DNA of 64,000 bases, from positions 90,813 to 154,812 of the forward strand of contig NZ_JAQSDY010000026.1 in NCBI RefSeq assembly GCF_029946145.1, written 5' to 3'. This stretch comes from Brevundimonas sp. Its GTDB lineage: Bacteria; Pseudomonadota; Alphaproteobacteria; Caulobacterales; Caulobacteraceae. The number at the start of each line of letters is the position of its first letter. Positions within the stretch are counted from its first letter, which is position 1. Of the stretch, positions 1 through 9,341 are shown piece after piece. The notes beneath the pieces are model-generated. The model worked only from the letters and a program-made list of their open reading frames with translations. It was not told the DNA's origin and did no database searches. The translations under genes were made by a program, and so were the position numbers.

Positions 1-141
1 CACGTCCGTCGATGCTAGTCGGCCCCATGCTCGCTCCGCCGATAACGCGGGGAAGGAATGGTGGAGCCGCCGGGAATCGCACCCGGGTCCGGTCCGCTTA
101 TTACAAGCGCGTTTATCGCCATATCCGGAGCAAGCCCCGGC
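1..141 (-). ncRNA. ssrA: tmRNA, permuted two-piece form (partial)
   Basis: Transfer-messenger RNA for rescue of stalled ribosomes. Read on the minus strand, a tRNA-like T-arm and 3' end with an encoded CCA finishes at 59. A linker of about 32 nt follows, then the GGGGCCGAC start of the coding piece at 26, which runs off the window. This 3'-half-before-5'-half order is the permuted gene layout known in alphaproteobacteria. The two ends form a 7-bp acceptor stem (GGGGCCG with CGGCUCC) whose third pair is G-U, the alanine identity element. The start near 141 is inferred from the promoter just upstream. The tag-reading frame lies outside the window. The partner gene smpB is at 46.8-47.3 kb. Confidence 0.9.
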
Positions 142-147
142 AGGACC

Positions 148-176
148 AATATAGGGTCTCCCGTGTCCGCTTCCAA
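148..176 (-). promoter_or_regulatory. Sigma70-type promoter of ssrA
   Basis: On the minus strand there is a -35 element TTGGAA (176-171), a 17-bp spacer and a -10 element TATATT (153-148). This places transcription start near 141, just ahead of the tmRNA acceptor piece. Spacing and sequence fit a housekeeping promoter; the start point is inferred. Confidence 0.65.
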
Positions 177-201
177 GGTCCGAAGTGGGGTGCGTCGGAT
201 G

Positions 202-795
202 TCAGTCCTCGCGGTCCTCGCGCAGCGCCCGGCGCGACGCTTCCAGCGCCTCGCGATAGCCCTCGCCGTCGCCGAAATCGCCGAACCCGGAATAGCGGCC
301 GTGTGCGCCCATCAGCCGGCGTGTGTGCTTGATCGGGCACCAGTACTGTTCAGTACGCGCCGAGACTTCGCGGACATAGGCGATGACGCCGTTCACATAC
401 GAGCAGTAGGCGCAGTTCAACTTCTCGATCGCGTTCAGATATGGCAGGCCCGTCCGGTCCAAGATCATGTAACGGCCTCTCGGGACCTGCGGAATGCCGT
501 AAACGCGGAAGCAGACCGCCTGGTAGATCGACACCCACAGATCGGCCACCGCGAACGGCAGGATCAGCGAATAGATCACCGGGGCGGTCACCACATACAG
601 CACCGGCGCGCCCAGAATGTATTTCATCAGGTGGACGCGGCGATCCTCGAGACGGCGCACAGCCTCTTCCTCGAACCGGGCCCGGCCGTGCTCCAGCCCG
701 AAGCGGAAGCCCGATCGCTGCCGCGAGAATTCGGCCGCAAGGTCATGCTCCAGCGCGCGGATCTGCTCGATGAGGGAATCGACCCGGTTCGTCAT
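202..795 (-). CDS. Conserved membrane protein of unknown function
   Basis: A 197-residue protein starting at the ATG of MTNRVDSLIEQ. The first 50 residues look helical and charged (possible coiled coil). Two hydrophobic segments follow at about residues 50-85 (around APVLYVVTAPVIYSL and FAVADLWVSIYQAV), then a Cys pair in NCAYCSY, which could bind metal or form a disulfide. The C-terminus is acidic and arginine rich. I do not recognise a named family. A longer reading frame with upstream starts exists, but its extra residues look like unrelated low-complexity sequence, so the internal ATG is preferred. It sits just downstream of the ssrA promoter region on the same strand. Confidence 0.7.
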   Translation of the reverse strand: MTNRVDSLIEQIRALEHDLAAEFSRQRSGFRFGLEHGRARFEEEAVRRLEDRRVHLMKYILGAPVLYVVTAPVIYSLILPFAVADLWVSIYQAVCFRVYGIPQVPRGRYMILDRTGLPYLNAIEKLNCAYCSYVNGVIAYVREVSARTEQYWCPIKHTRRLMGAHGRYSGFGDFGDGEGYREALEASRRALREDRED

Positions 796-905
796 GCGCG
801 CTCTCGATGTTCGCGCGCGCAACGGATCGGTCCGGGGCGACGTCACGCTGGCGGATGCGACCGCCGCACCCCCGCTCCTGCATAGCATCCGCCGGGACCG
901 GCGTC

Positions 906-1808
906 TCAGGGCTCGGGCGCGTGGACGTCACCCGGGCCCCGATGCCGTTCCCATCCGGGCGTCTGGTTCCTGAACCAGGTCAGTTGCCTTTTGGCGTAGT
1001 TGCGCGTCGCCTGCCGCGTCGCCTCGAGCGCCTGCTCCAGCGAAGAGTCCCCCGCCAGATAACGCGCGAACTCGCGCACCCCGACCGCCTTCATCGCCGG
1101 CAGGTCGGGCGCCAGCCCCCGCGCGACCAGGGCCCGGACCTCCTCCAGCGCGCCGCCTTCGACCATCTGCGCCACGCGGGCGTCGCAGCGGGCGTACAGC
1201 GCCTCGCGTTCAGGCTCGACCACCAGCCCGGTCCAGGAGCCCGGCGCCAGCAGGGGAGCGGTGTCCGCCGTCCAGTCGCTGAGCGAACGGCCGGTGTGCG
1301 CGGCCACGGCCCAGGCCCGGGTCAGCCGCTGCCGGTCGCCGGCCTCGATCCGCCCCGCCGCCGCCACGTCCACCTCCGCCAGACGGCGGCGGAAGCCGGC
1401 CTCGCCCTCGGCGTCGAACATCGCGCCGGCCCCATCCCGGACCTTGAGCGGAATCTCCGGAATATTCGCCAACCCTTTGGTCAAAGACGTAAAATATAGT
1501 CCGGTGCCTCCCACCAGCAGGACCGGCCGGGCCTGATCCGTCTGCTCGGCCAGGATCGGCAGCACCGTCCGGCTCCATCGTCCGACCGACCAGGCGTCGG
1601 CCGCATCGGCCACGCCGTACAGCCTGTGATCGGCCCGCGCCTCATCCTCCGCCGAGGGCCGCGCGCTCAGTACGCTCAGATCCGCATAGAGCTGCTGGCT
1701 GTCCGCGTTGACGATCAGCGCTCCCGTGCGCCCGGCCAGCTCCAGAGCCAGCCGTGACTTTCCCGAGGCGGTCGGGCCGGCGATCAGGATGATGAGGGGT
1801 CGGGACAA
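906..1808 (-). CDS. miaA: tRNA dimethylallyltransferase MiaA
   Basis: Transfers a dimethylallyl group to A37 of tRNAs that read UNN codons, the first step of i6A/ms2i6A synthesis. The 300-residue product has the P-loop GPTASGKS near the N-terminus, the NADSQQLY substrate motif, LLVGGTGLY, and a C-terminal [10 protein letters not shown] motif, all typical of the family, at normal length. The start is a TTG at 1808 giving [13 protein letters not shown]; no ATG is available nearby, and frame extension upstream runs antisense through mrp. It is divergent from mrp with about 70 bp between starts. Confidence 0.93.
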   Translation of the reverse strand: MSRPLIILIAGPTASGKSRLALELAGRTGALIVNADSQQLYADLSVLSARPSAEDEARADHRLYGVADAADAWSVGRWSRTVLPILAEQTDQARPVLLVGGTGLYFTSLTKGLANIPEIPLKVRDGAGAMFDAEGEAGFRRRLAEVDVAAAGRIEAGDRQRLTRAWAVAAHTGRSLSDWTADTAPLLAPGSWTGLVVEPEREALYARCDARVAQMVEGGALEEVRALVARGLAPDLPAMKAVGVREFARYLAGDSSLEQALEATRQATRNYAKRQLTWFRNQTPGWERHRGPGDVHAPEP

Positions 1809-1880
1809 AATGCGCGCTCGCGGGCAGGGGTCTCCGGCGATAGAACGCAGGCCTCGCCCCCGCAACCCGGACCGACCCCC

Positions 1881-2945
1881 TTGCCCGACCGCGCCGCCGT
1901 ACTCGCCGCCCTCGACGCCATCCTCGATCCGAAGACCGGGCAGGGGCTGATCGCCGCCGGCCTGGTGCAGGGATTGACGGTCACGGACGACCGGGCCGGC
2001 TTTGTCATGGAGGTTCCGACCGCCGACGCCGCCCTTTACGCCCCGGTGCGCGACGCCGCCGAGGCCGCGCTGAAGGCCTTGCCGGGCATGGCGCGCGTCT
2101 CCGTGGTGCTGTCGGCCGAGGCGATCACGTCCCCGAAACGCCGGGCCTCCCTGTCGCCCCAGGCCGTTGACCAGACACGTCCCAGGGCTCCCGTCGCCAC
2201 GGATCGGCCCGCCCACGTCCGCCGCGTCCTCGCCATCGCCAGCGGCAAGGGCGGGGTCGGCAAGTCCACCGTGGCGGTCAATCTCGCCGCCGCCTTCGCC
2301 GCGCGCGGCCTGTCCGTGGGCCTGCTGGACGCCGACGTCCATGGCCCGTCCCTGCCGACCATGCTGGGCATGTCCGGCCAGCCGGAATACCGCGACGGCC
2401 GCATCCAGCCCCATGTCGTCCACGGCCTGAAGGCCATGTCGGTGGGCCTGCTGACCAAGGCGGACGACGCCATGATCTGGCGCGGCCCCATGGCCTCCCA
2501 GGCCCTGACCCAGATGTTGACCCAGACGGCCTGGGGCACGGAGGAGGCGCCGCTGGACATCCTCGTCGTCGATCTGCCGCCCGGCACCGGCGACGTGCAG
2601 CTGACCCTGATCCAGAAGACCCCGCTGGACGGCGCTGTCATCGTCTCCACGCCGCAGGAAGTCGCCCTCGCCGACGCCCGCCGCGGCCACCGGCTGTTCG
2701 AGAAGGTCGGCGTCCCGACCCTCGGCCTGATCGAAAACATGACCGGCCCGGTGTTCGGCGAAGGTGGGGCGAAGGCCGAGGCCGCGCGTCTGTCCATCCC
2801 CTTCCTCGGTGGCCTGCCTCTGGACGCCGCCTTCCGCGAGGGCGGCGACGCCGGTGTTCCGGCGGTTCTTGTCCCCACGAACGGCGACCTGGCCGCCCGC
2901 TTCGACGGCATGGCAAAGGCCCTCGCGGAAAAACTGGGCCTCTGA
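1881..2945 (+). CDS. mrp: Mrp/NBP35-type Fe-S cluster carrier ATPase
   Basis: P-loop ATPase of the ApbC/Mrp family that binds and delivers iron-sulfur clusters in the cytoplasm. The product has 354 residues: an N-terminal MIP18-like domain (about 1-85), then the deviant Walker [20 protein letters not shown], and the DLPPGTGD Walker B region. The usual C-terminal CxxC is replaced here by [10 protein letters not shown], so the canonical cluster-binding cysteines are not visible, which is odd for a cluster carrier. The start is TTG at 1881, chosen because it keeps the whole N-terminal domain. Divergent from miaA. Confidence 0.88.
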   Translation: MPDRAAVLAALDAILDPKTGQGLIAAGLVQGLTVTDDRAGFVMEVPTADAALYAPVRDAAEAALKALPGMARVSVVLSAEAITSPKRRASLSPQAVDQTRPRAPVATDRPAHVRRVLAIASGKGGVGKSTVAVNLAAAFAARGLSVGLLDADVHGPSLPTMLGMSGQPEYRDGRIQPHVVHGLKAMSVGLLTKADDAMIWRGPMASQALTQMLTQTAWGTEEAPLDILVVDLPPGTGDVQLTLIQKTPLDGAVIVSTPQEVALADARRGHRLFEKVGVPTLGLIENMTGPVFGEGGAKAEAARLSIPFLGGLPLDAAFREGGDAGVPAVLVPTNGDLAARFDGMAKALAEKLGL

Positions 2946-3008
2946 GGGTTTCCAAACGAAACTGTAATCGCCACCTTGTCGGTTCCAGTAACGCCCCCGA
3001 GAGAGCCC

Positions 3009-4106
3009 ATGAGCGTCGAAGCCCTGTTCCGCCCCTTCGAGGTCAAGTCCCTGAAGATGCCTAACCGCATCGTCATGGCCCCCATGACCCGCTCCTTCTC
3101 TCCGGGCGGCATCCCGACCAGCGACGTCGCCGGCTACTATCGCCGCCGGGCCGAGGGCGGAGTCGGCTTGATCATCACCGAGGGCACGGTCGTCGAACGG
3201 CCCGCCGCCCGCAACGACGCCGCCGTCCCCGTCTTCTACGGCGAGGCCCTGCCGGCCTGGAAGAAGGTGGTCGAGGAAGTCCACGCCGCCGGCGGCCTGA
3301 TCGCGCCCCAGCTCTGGCACGTCGGTTCGGCGCGCGGGCAGGGGGCTAACTGGGCGCCGTTGGGCAAGGTCGATAGCCCCTCGGGCATGACCAGCCCCGG
3401 CAAGCGCGGTCTCGAGCCGATGACCGACGAGGACATCGCCGACACCATCGCCGCCTTCGGCCGCTCGGCCCGCGCCACCCGCGAGCTCGGCTTCGACGCC
3501 GTCGAGATCCACGGCGCCCACGGCTATCTGATCGACCAGTTCTTCTGGTCCGGCCTCAACGACCGCGCCGACAAATGGGGCGGCGGGACCATCGCCGATC
3601 GCGCCCGTTTCGGGGCCGAGGTGGTCAAGGCCGTGCGCGAGGGCGTCGGCCCGGACATGGCCCTGATCCTGCGCCTGTCGCAGTGGAAGTCGCACGACTT
3701 CGCCGCGAAGAACGCCCATGACCCGGCCGAACTGGAACAGTGGCTGACGCCCCTGGTCGAGGCCGGCGTCGACGTCTTCCACTGCTCCCAGCGCCGCTTC
3801 TGGGAGCCCGAGTTCGAGGGCTCGGACCTCAATTTCGCCGGCTGGACCAAGAAGGTCACCGGCCTGCCGACCATCACCGTCGGTTCGGTCGGCCTGGACG
3901 GCGAGTTCATCGCGGCCTTCGGCGGCGCGGGTTCGAAACCGGCCTCGCTGGACGGCCTTATCGCCCGGCTCGAGAAGGACGAGTTCGACCTCGTCGCCGT
4001 TGGCCGCGCCCTGCTGGCCGATCCGCACTGGGTCGAAAAGGTCCGCGCCGGCCGTCTGGACGAACTGAAGGACTTCGAACGCTCGGCCATGATGACCCTC
4101 AGCTAG
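3009..4106 (+). CDS. NADH:flavin oxidoreductase, Old Yellow Enzyme family
   Basis: FMN-dependent ene-reductase that reduces activated C=C bonds with NAD(P)H. The 365-residue protein shows the TIM-barrel hallmarks: RIVMAPMTR near the N-terminus, PQLWHVGS, the substrate-binding [13 protein letters not shown], and the C-terminal [13 protein letters not shown]. The ATG at 3009 (MSVEALF) follows a purine-rich stretch and matches where the family normally begins; a TTG 33 bp upstream is less likely. Substrate not deducible. It follows mrp on the same strand with a gap of about 60 bp. Confidence 0.9.
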   Translation: MSVEALFRPFEVKSLKMPNRIVMAPMTRSFSPGGIPTSDVAGYYRRRAEGGVGLIITEGTVVERPAARNDAAVPVFYGEALPAWKKVVEEVHAAGGLIAPQLWHVGSARGQGANWAPLGKVDSPSGMTSPGKRGLEPMTDEDIADTIAAFGRSARATRELGFDAVEIHGAHGYLIDQFFWSGLNDRADKWGGGTIADRARFGAEVVKAVREGVGPDMALILRLSQWKSHDFAAKNAHDPAELEQWLTPLVEAGVDVFHCSQRRFWEPEFEGSDLNFAGWTKKVTGLPTITVGSVGLDGEFIAAFGGAGSKPASLDGLIARLEKDEFDLVAVGRALLADPHWVEKVRAGRLDELKDFERSAMMTLS

Positions 4107-4173
4107 GGGACCGGGGCAGGGGCGTGGCGTTTGAACCCTCGCCCCCCGACCCTCGCCCCCCTATCCTGCCGCC

Positions 4174-4929
4174 ATGTCCGGCCTCGCCCTCACCACCCTG
4201 TGGCTCAGCGCCATCATCGGCGCCCGTTATCTGCTGATCGCGGGCGCCGTCTGGTGGATGCAGTGGGGCCGCGAGGCCGGCGTCGGCCGGCGGCTGAACC
4301 GCGACCGTCCGTCCCGCCGCCTGATGCTGCGAGAGATCCGCTATTCCCTGGTCTCCACCCCGATCTACGCCTTTCCCGCCGCCCTCGCGCTTGAGGCGTG
4401 GAAGGCCGGCGGCACGCGGCTGTATCTTGACCCCGCCCTGTACGGCTGGTGGTGGCTGCCGGTCAGCTTCGTCGGGCTGCTGCTGATCCAGGACGCCCAC
4501 TACTACTGGACGCACCGGCTTCTGCATCACCCGCGGCTGTTTCCCGTCGCCCACGCCGGCCATCACCGCAGCCGCGAGCCAAGCCCCTTCGCCAGCTTCG
4601 CCTTCGACCCCGTCGAGGCCGTCGCCACGGCCTGGCTGCTGCCGCTGCTGGTCTTCCTGATCCCGGTCAACATCTGGGTCGTCGTCGCCCTGCTGACGGT
4701 CATGACCGCCGCCGCCGTCATGAATCATTGCGGCTGGGAGATGTGGCCGGACCGCTGGGTGCGCTCAGGCCCCGGCGCCCAGCTGATCACCGCGACGCAT
4801 CACAGCCGTCACCACACCCATATGAGGACCAACTACGGCCTGTATTTCCGCCTCTGGGACCGGCTGTGCGGAACCGACGCCATGCCGGAGTCTCAGGCCT
4901 CGGGCTCGATCACCACGGCGGTGCCATAG
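4174..4929 (+). CDS. Sterol desaturase / fatty acid hydroxylase family membrane protein
   Basis: A 251-residue di-iron membrane enzyme of the fatty acid hydroxylase superfamily. Histidine boxes expected to bind iron are visible: HYYWTHRLLHH, HAGHHRS and THHSRHHTH. At least four hydrophobic segments surround them. The family adds hydroxyl groups or double bonds to lipids, sterols or carotenoids; the substrate here cannot be told. The last 37 bp overlap the end of the convergent ybjQ-like gene. Confidence 0.87.
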   Translation: MSGLALTTLWLSAIIGARYLLIAGAVWWMQWGREAGVGRRLNRDRPSRRLMLREIRYSLVSTPIYAFPAALALEAWKAGGTRLYLDPALYGWWWLPVSFVGLLLIQDAHYYWTHRLLHHPRLFPVAHAGHHRSREPSPFASFAFDPVEAVATAWLLPLLVFLIPVNIWVVVALLTVMTAAAVMNHCGWEMWPDRWVRSGPGAQLITATHHSRHHTHMRTNYGLYFRLWDRLCGTDAMPESQASGSITTAVP

Positions 4930-5216
4930 GCCAGCACCTCGGTGATCCCCGGCATGATCTCATTGGCGTCGTAACGCATGGCCAGGATGGCGTTGGCGCC
5001 CATCTCCCGCGCGTGGGCGACCAGTTCGTCATAGGCTTCCTGACGCGCCGTCTCGGCCAGTTTGACATAGACGCCGATCCGGCCGCCGAAGACCGACTGC
5101 ACCCCGCCGACCATGTCGCTGATGGCGTTGCGCGACCGCACGGTGATGCCGCGCACCACGCCGAGGGTCTTCACGACCCGATGCCCGGGCGCGTCATTGG
5201 TGGTCACGATCAGCAT
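4893..5216 (-). CDS. YbjQ/UPF0145 family protein
   Basis: A 107-residue protein of the YbjQ family (sometimes called putative heavy-metal-binding domain). Family marks are the GVVRGITVRSRN segment, a central ETARQEAYDELVAHA helix and the closing GANAILAMRYD ... EVLAYGTAVVIEP strands. Biochemical role is unknown and no obvious metal ligands are seen. It lies 18 bp downstream of folA on the same strand and may be the operon's last gene; its 3' end overlaps the convergent hydroxylase gene. Confidence 0.85.
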   Translation of the reverse strand: MLIVTTNDAPGHRVVKTLGVVRGITVRSRNAISDMVGGVQSVFGGRIGVYVKLAETARQEAYDELVAHAREMGANAILAMRYDANEIMPGITEVLAYGTAVVIEPEA

Positions 5217-5234
5217 GGCTGGCTCCTGGCTGTT

Positions 5235-5750
5235 TCAGCGCCGCTCCAGCACGCGGAAGACGAAGGCGTGATCGTCCTTCTCGCCGGCCGGATGCGCCTC
5301 CGACGATACCTCCACAAAGGCCGCCTCGTCGAACGGCGGGAAGACGGCGTCGCCCTCCGCTTCGGCCTCGACCTCGGTGACATACAGCCGTTTCGCCCGG
5401 GGCAGGGCCTTTTCGAACAGGGCGGTGCCGCCGATGACGCAGATTTCCTCGACGCTGTCGTCCTCGGCCTGCTCCCGCGCGATCTCGATCGCCTCGTCCA
5501 GCGTCGTGCAGACCAGGGCGCCGCGCGCCGAAAACGACTCGTCCTTCGACAGCACAATGTTCAACCGTCCGGGCAGGGGCTTCAGCGGCAGGCTCTCCCA
5601 CGTCCGCCGTCCCATGATGCAGGGTTTGCCGAGGGTGATGGCCTTGAACCGCTGCAGATCGCTGCGCAGCCGCCACGGCAGGTCGCCGTCACGTCCGATC
5701 ACCCCGTTGCGGGCGCGGGCGACGACCAGGACCAGTTTCGCGATCGCCAT
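5235..5750 (-). CDS. folA: Dihydrofolate reductase
   Basis: Reduces dihydrofolate to tetrahydrofolate with NADPH, regenerating the cofactor consumed by ThyA. The 171-residue protein carries GVIGRDGDLPWRLRSDLQRF with the catalytic-loop acidic residue, IMGRRTWESLP and CVIGGTALFEKAL, all standard positions. The ATG at 5750 overlaps the stop of the MazG-like gene, indicating translational coupling; an upstream in-frame start would overlap that gene by 28 bp. It belongs to the thyA operon. Confidence 0.93.
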   Translation of the reverse strand: MAIAKLVLVVARARNGVIGRDGDLPWRLRSDLQRFKAITLGKPCIMGRRTWESLPLKPLPGRLNIVLSKDESFSARGALVCTTLDEAIEIAREQAEDDSVEEICVIGGTALFEKALPRAKRLYVTEVEAEAEGDAVFPPFDEAAFVEVSSEAHPAGEKDDHAFVFRVLERR

Positions 5751-6070
5751 CAGCGGGGCTCCAGCCAGTGAAGCCATTTGCGCTGCATGGCCTGTTCAAG
5801 ATCGATCCCCGCCCGGTCGCAATAGATCAGCAGCATCCCCAGCACATCCGCCGCCTCGTCGCCCAGCTTGCCGGCGTCGGCGGCGCCCCGCGCCCGGCCG
5901 CTCATGCGCAGATGCTCGGCGGTCAGTTCGCCCAGCTCCTCCTGCACCTTCAGCAGGGCCCAGTCGGCGGAGCGTTCGATGCCGTGCTCGGCGGCGTAGA
6001 TGTCGGAGATGCGCAGGACGTCGGCGGTTAGGTCGGAGAGATTGAGCGAGGTCACGTCGGCTTCCGCCAT
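5750..6070 (-). CDS. MazG-like nucleotide pyrophosphohydrolase
   Basis: A 106-residue all-alpha protein of the MazG / phosphoribosyl-ATP pyrophosphohydrolase superfamily, which hydrolyses nucleoside triphosphates to monophosphates. The metal-binding pattern is visible as VQEELGEL followed about 25 residues later by GDEAADVLGMLL. Substrate unknown; the position between thyA and folA suggests a dNTP- or folate-related role (inference). The start overlaps the end of the TIR-like gene by 19 bp and the stop overlaps the folA start. Confidence 0.8.
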   Translation of the reverse strand: MAEADVTSLNLSDLTADVLRISDIYAAEHGIERSADWALLKVQEELGELTAEHLRMSGRARGAADAGKLGDEAADVLGMLLIYCDRAGIDLEQAMQRKWLHWLEPR

Positions 6071-6906
6071 CTCAGATATAGTTCGGAGATGCGGGGCGAG
6101 GGTGTCCAGAAGTCATCCACATGATTAGGCGGCGCCAGAAGGGTCGCGAGATTTGGCCAGGTGAAATCGACGGCTTCACCAAAAACAGTCCGCGTTTCCT
6201 GTTCCGGTAGCTTTCCGTCAAGGACAGCCGCAGCCAAGCTCTCCAGAAAGGCGAATATTCGTCTCATGGCCGGGCGCAGTGCAATCATATCCTCGTCGTA
6301 TGAATCGAACGGCACGGATTTCAGAGATTCGCGGACCGGCTTCAACGGACCGTCCCACATGTCGATATAGGCCTGCAGTTCCGCGCTGTCGGAAGGAGCC
6401 GCCACCACGGGGGCCGCTCGACGAGCGACTTCCTCGGCGATTCCCGGATCAACTGAGATTGCCCGGATCTGACGCCTGATCTGGTTTGCGGCGGGCCCGA
6501 GGGCGGCGATCAGGTTGCCGTCCTTCCTTGCAGCCAGGTAGTTCAATGGCGCCATCCCGATCAGATCGGTGGGAAGATGCATCTCTGAACCGAACGGTTG
6601 AACAATGAAGCACCGGTCCGGAGACAGCGCGCCTACGAAAAGGCCAAGCTCAAAGACAACATTATCTCGCGGCGCAGCGACGGCCTCGCCCCGCAGTTGA
6701 AGGATGTCGTCCGCAGTGAAAACGAAAGCGGCGAGATCGGACGCGCGGCTGCGGACAAACAGATCGCTCAGCGCCGTGCGGCTCGGTTTGAAGACATCCT
6801 GCGTCCAGACCGTCGGCTCGCAGTCAAAAGACAGCAGTTCCTGAAGCGCATAGGCGACATCAAGCCCTTCGACAGAGGAGCCGATAAAGAGCGCAGCGTC
6901 CTTCAA
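6052..6906 (-). CDS. TIR-like nucleotide-binding protein (PF10137-type) with helical C-terminal domain
   Basis: A 284-residue protein. Residues 1-135 match the TIR-like predicted nucleotide-binding family also seen as a CBASS effector domain: [18 protein letters not shown] at the N-terminus, a Trp-Thr-x-Asp-Val-Phe segment, and [14 protein letters not shown] with Glu86 at the position of the catalytic Glu of TIR NADases. Residues 165-284 form a separate helical domain ([19 protein letters not shown], then an FGEAVDFTW segment) of unknown function. The start is TTG at 6906, overlapping the thyA stop (TTGA). Base composition looks lower in GC than thyA and folA around it. NAD cleavage and a defence role are inferred from the family. 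Confidence 0.75.
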   Translation of the reverse strand: MKDAALFIGSSVEGLDVAYALQELLSFDCEPTVWTQDVFKPSRTALSDLFVRSRASDLAAFVFTADDILQLRGEAVAAPRDNVVFELGLFVGALSPDRCFIVQPFGSEMHLPTDLIGMAPLNYLAARKDGNLIAALGPAANQIRRQIRAISVDPGIAEEVARRAAPVVAAPSDSAELQAYIDMWDGPLKPVRESLKSVPFDSYDEDMIALRPAMRRIFAFLESLAAAVLDGKLPEQETRTVFGEAVDFTWPNLATLLAPPNHVDDFWTPSPRISELYLRWRKPT

Positions 6907-7760
6907 CGAGACACTTTTGCCGGGATGTGCGGCCAGGGATCATAATCGACGATGCGTACGTCCTCGAGCCTGTGAGAAAACAGGTCTGGGCGATCAGTCA
7001 GTTCGAGCTTGGGAAACGACCGAGGCGTTCGCATGATCTGCAACCGCGATTGCTCAATGTGGTCCAGGTAGATGTGGGCGTCACCGACGCTCCAGATGAA
7101 TTCCCCTACCGAAAGGCCAACCTGGCGAGCGATCATATGGGTCAGCAGCGCATAGCTGGCGATATTGAACGGCACCCCAAGAAAGACGTCGGCCGACCGC
7201 TGGTACAGCTGGCAGCTCAGTCTGCCGTCGGCGACGAAGAACTGGAACAGGCAGTGGCACGGCGGCAGGGCCATGTCGTCGACGTCCGCCGGGTTCCAGG
7301 CGCTGACGATATGCCGGCGGCTGTTGGGATTGGTCTTCAGCCCCTCGACCAGCTTCGTGATCTGGTCGATCACCCGGCCGTCGGGCGCCGCCCACGACCG
7401 CCACTGCTTGCCGTAGACCGGCCCCAGCTCGCCCTCGGCGTCGGCCCATTCGTTCCAGATGCTGACGCCGTTGTCCTTGAGCCAGCCGATATTGGTCTCG
7501 CCCCGCAGGAACCACAGCAGTTCGACGATGATCGACCGCAGGTGCAGCTTCTTGGTGGTCAGGACCGGGAAGCCCTTGGCCAGGTCGAACCGCATCTGCC
7601 GCCCGAACACGCCCAGGGTCCCCGTGCCCGTCCGGTCGTCACGCTGCGACCCGTTGTCGAGAATGTCGCGCAGCAGATTCAGATACTGCCACTCCGGATG
7701 ATCGGCCGCGACGGCCCCGGTGCGAGCCTGCAGTTCGGCGAGGGTGGCGACGGCGTTCAT
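6903..7760 (-). CDS. thyA: Thymidylate synthase
   Basis: Methylates dUMP to dTMP using methylene-tetrahydrofolate. The 285-residue protein has the folate-site loop [12 protein letters not shown], the active-site cysteine in [10 protein letters not shown], the dUMP-binding [19 protein letters not shown], and HIYLDHIEQ. The ATG at 7760 gives [10 protein letters not shown]; an upstream in-frame start adds 13 residues without family support. It is first in the operon thyA - TIR-like - MazG-like - folA. The C-terminus ends in HIPAKVSR rather than the common APVAV-type ending, and its stop overlaps the TIR-like gene's TTG start. Confidence 0.95.
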   Translation of the reverse strand: MNAVATLAELQARTGAVAADHPEWQYLNLLRDILDNGSQRDDRTGTGTLGVFGRQMRFDLAKGFPVLTTKKLHLRSIIVELLWFLRGETNIGWLKDNGVSIWNEWADAEGELGPVYGKQWRSWAAPDGRVIDQITKLVEGLKTNPNSRRHIVSAWNPADVDDMALPPCHCLFQFFVADGRLSCQLYQRSADVFLGVPFNIASYALLTHMIARQVGLSVGEFIWSVGDAHIYLDHIEQSRLQIMRTPRSFPKLELTDRPDLFSHRLEDVRIVDYDPWPHIPAKVSR

Positions 7761-7858
7761 TGGGGAACGTTGACTCACTAAGTGATTCGCGACCTCCAAT
7801 TTCTGTCGGACCCGGCGATCAAGTTGTGAGTTGTCTGGCGATGATCGCCGTGCGGCAG

Positions 7859-8725
7859 TCAGGGCTTGGATGGATCGAGAAGCCGCCCCTCAACGGTCCG
7901 GGTGGAAGTCGAGCGCTCGACCACTCCCTCCGCGTCCGTTGTCGTCAGAGTGGTAACCGTCGTCCGCCGGACAACGCGACCACCGGCGTCCGTGGTGAAG
8001 GTGGTGGTGATTTCGCCCGTGACGTCATCGGCCGCCCTGGCCTGAAGCGCGTCATCGAGCGTCTTCGGCTCGCCCATGATCTCCGCGACGACCACGTCCG
8101 ACTCCGCGCGCTCCCGGCGCACGAATTCGGGGTTGATCGGCGTCTCCGCAACGAAAGCGGAGCCTCCGGCATCGGCGGGTCTCATTCGCAGCAACACGGG
8201 CCCTAAGCCGCCCCGTTCAGCGTACGACGCGCCGTCGCGGAGGTCGCCAATGCGCAGGTCAAATGGTGCGAGCGTTCCGATCACGGAGTGTGGGTCGCAC
8301 TCGATCTTGAAGGCGTTCCAAGTGAATATCCAATGTCCGCATGCCTCGCGAGGCATGCCTCCGGCAACCAGCCAGGCGTCGATCCGCGTCTCCAGCTCCG
8401 CCGCGTTGAGCAGATGCAGGGAGCCGTCCGGCGACTTCAGCACCCGCGCCGGCCACTGCCAGTCCCCCGCGCGGTCCTCGGCCGTGGCCTCGGGAGGCAG
8501 ATCGAACTCCAGCTCCACACCATCGTCGCGCACGGCGACGACGCGCTCGACCAGCAATCCTCCTGACTGGCTCGACCCAGAAGAGCCGTCGTCGGTTGAC
8601 GACTCGGTCGTATTCTTCAGGCGGAGTTCATAGACGTCGCCAACATGGTCCTGGACTGCAGGCTGCGCCCGGGCGTCGCCAGCGCAAATCAGGACGGTGA
8701 CCGCGAGAGTCAGAAAACGCAGCAT
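7859..8725 (-). CDS. Secreted protein of unknown function
   Basis: A 288-residue protein with a cleavable signal peptide ([21 protein letters not shown], cut after about residue 20), so probably periplasmic. A serine/glycine-rich linker follows ([17 protein letters not shown]), then a globular middle with a Cys pair around [16 protein letters not shown] that could form a disulfide. The last 60 residues are rich in Thr, Val and Arg. I recognise no family. It is upstream of thyA on the same strand, with about 100 bp between. Confidence 0.7.
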   Translation of the reverse strand: MLRFLTLAVTVLICAGDARAQPAVQDHVGDVYELRLKNTTESSTDDGSSGSSQSGGLLVERVVAVRDDGVELEFDLPPEATAEDRAGDWQWPARVLKSPDGSLHLLNAAELETRIDAWLVAGGMPREACGHWIFTWNAFKIECDPHSVIGTLAPFDLRIGDLRDGASYAERGGLGPVLLRMRPADAGGSAFVAETPINPEFVRRERAESDVVVAEIMGEPKTLDDALQARAADDVTGEITTTFTTDAGGRVVRRTTVTTLTTTDAEGVVERSTSTRTVEGRLLDPSKP

Positions 8726-8792
8726 GGGAGGCTCCCGATCGGTCGCGAAGCCGCCACCCTAGCCTCCTCGAATCGTGACGGAAAGGCGTGCG

Positions 8793-9341
8793 TCATCCTC
8801 TGAATCCGTCCGCGTCCAGAAACGCCTGCTCCTCCGGCGTCGTCTCGCGCCCCAGCGCCCGGTTCCGGTGCGGGAACCGCCCGAACCTCGCGATGACCTT
8901 GTGATGATGCTCGGCCCAGCGGTCGTCGGCGGGCCGCTCCATGGCCTGAAACAGCGCCAGCTGGCGGTCCTGCAGCGCCAGATCCTCGGCGTGCTGGAGC
9001 GGCAGGTAGAAGAACCGCCGCAGGTCGTTCTCGACCGCGTGATCCTGCCGCTCGTCCAGGGCCATGATCGCGAAATGGCGCGCCAGCGGGTCGGTGGCGA
9101 AGGCGTGCCCCGTGTGGCGGAAGACGTTCCGCGGAAACTGGTCCAGCAGGATCAGCAGGGCCAGCGATCCCTCCGGCGTTTCCGCCCAGTGATCCAGCTC
9201 GCGCCGGGCGGCCATGAAATGCGCCTTCTCGAACCGCTGCCGGAACAGGGAGTCGAAGGCGTCCTCCTTGGCGAACCACTTCGAGGGTCCGGCCTCTTTC
9301 CAGAAGCCGACGACATCGGAAGGCGTTATCTGTGTGCTCAT
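8793..9341 (-). CDS. DUF924 family protein
   Basis: A 182-residue member of the DUF924 family, a helical TPR-like fold of unknown function. Marks are VVGFWKEAGPSKWF near the N-terminus, LALLILLDQFPRNVFRHT, FFYLPLQHAEDL and the C-terminal HHKVIARFGRFPHRN. The only ATG that retains the family N-terminus is at 9341, and it forms a CATG with the ATG of the divergent ilvC-like gene, leaving no intergenic space. Confidence 0.85.
   Translation of the reverse strand: MSTQITPSDVVGFWKEAGPSKWFAKEDAFDSLFRQRFEKAHFMAARRELDHWAETPEGSLALLILLDQFPRNVFRHTGHAFATDPLARHFAIMALDERQDHAVENDLRRFFYLPLQHAEDLALQDRQLALFQAMERPADDRWAEHHHKVIARFGRFPHRNRALGRETTPEEQAFLDADGFRG

Noticed and set aside
906..4028. 1040-residue minus-strand open frame
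   Set aside because: Only the miaA part (906-1808) has family motifs; the rest is antisense to mrp and the Old Yellow Enzyme gene and is a GC-rich shadow frame.
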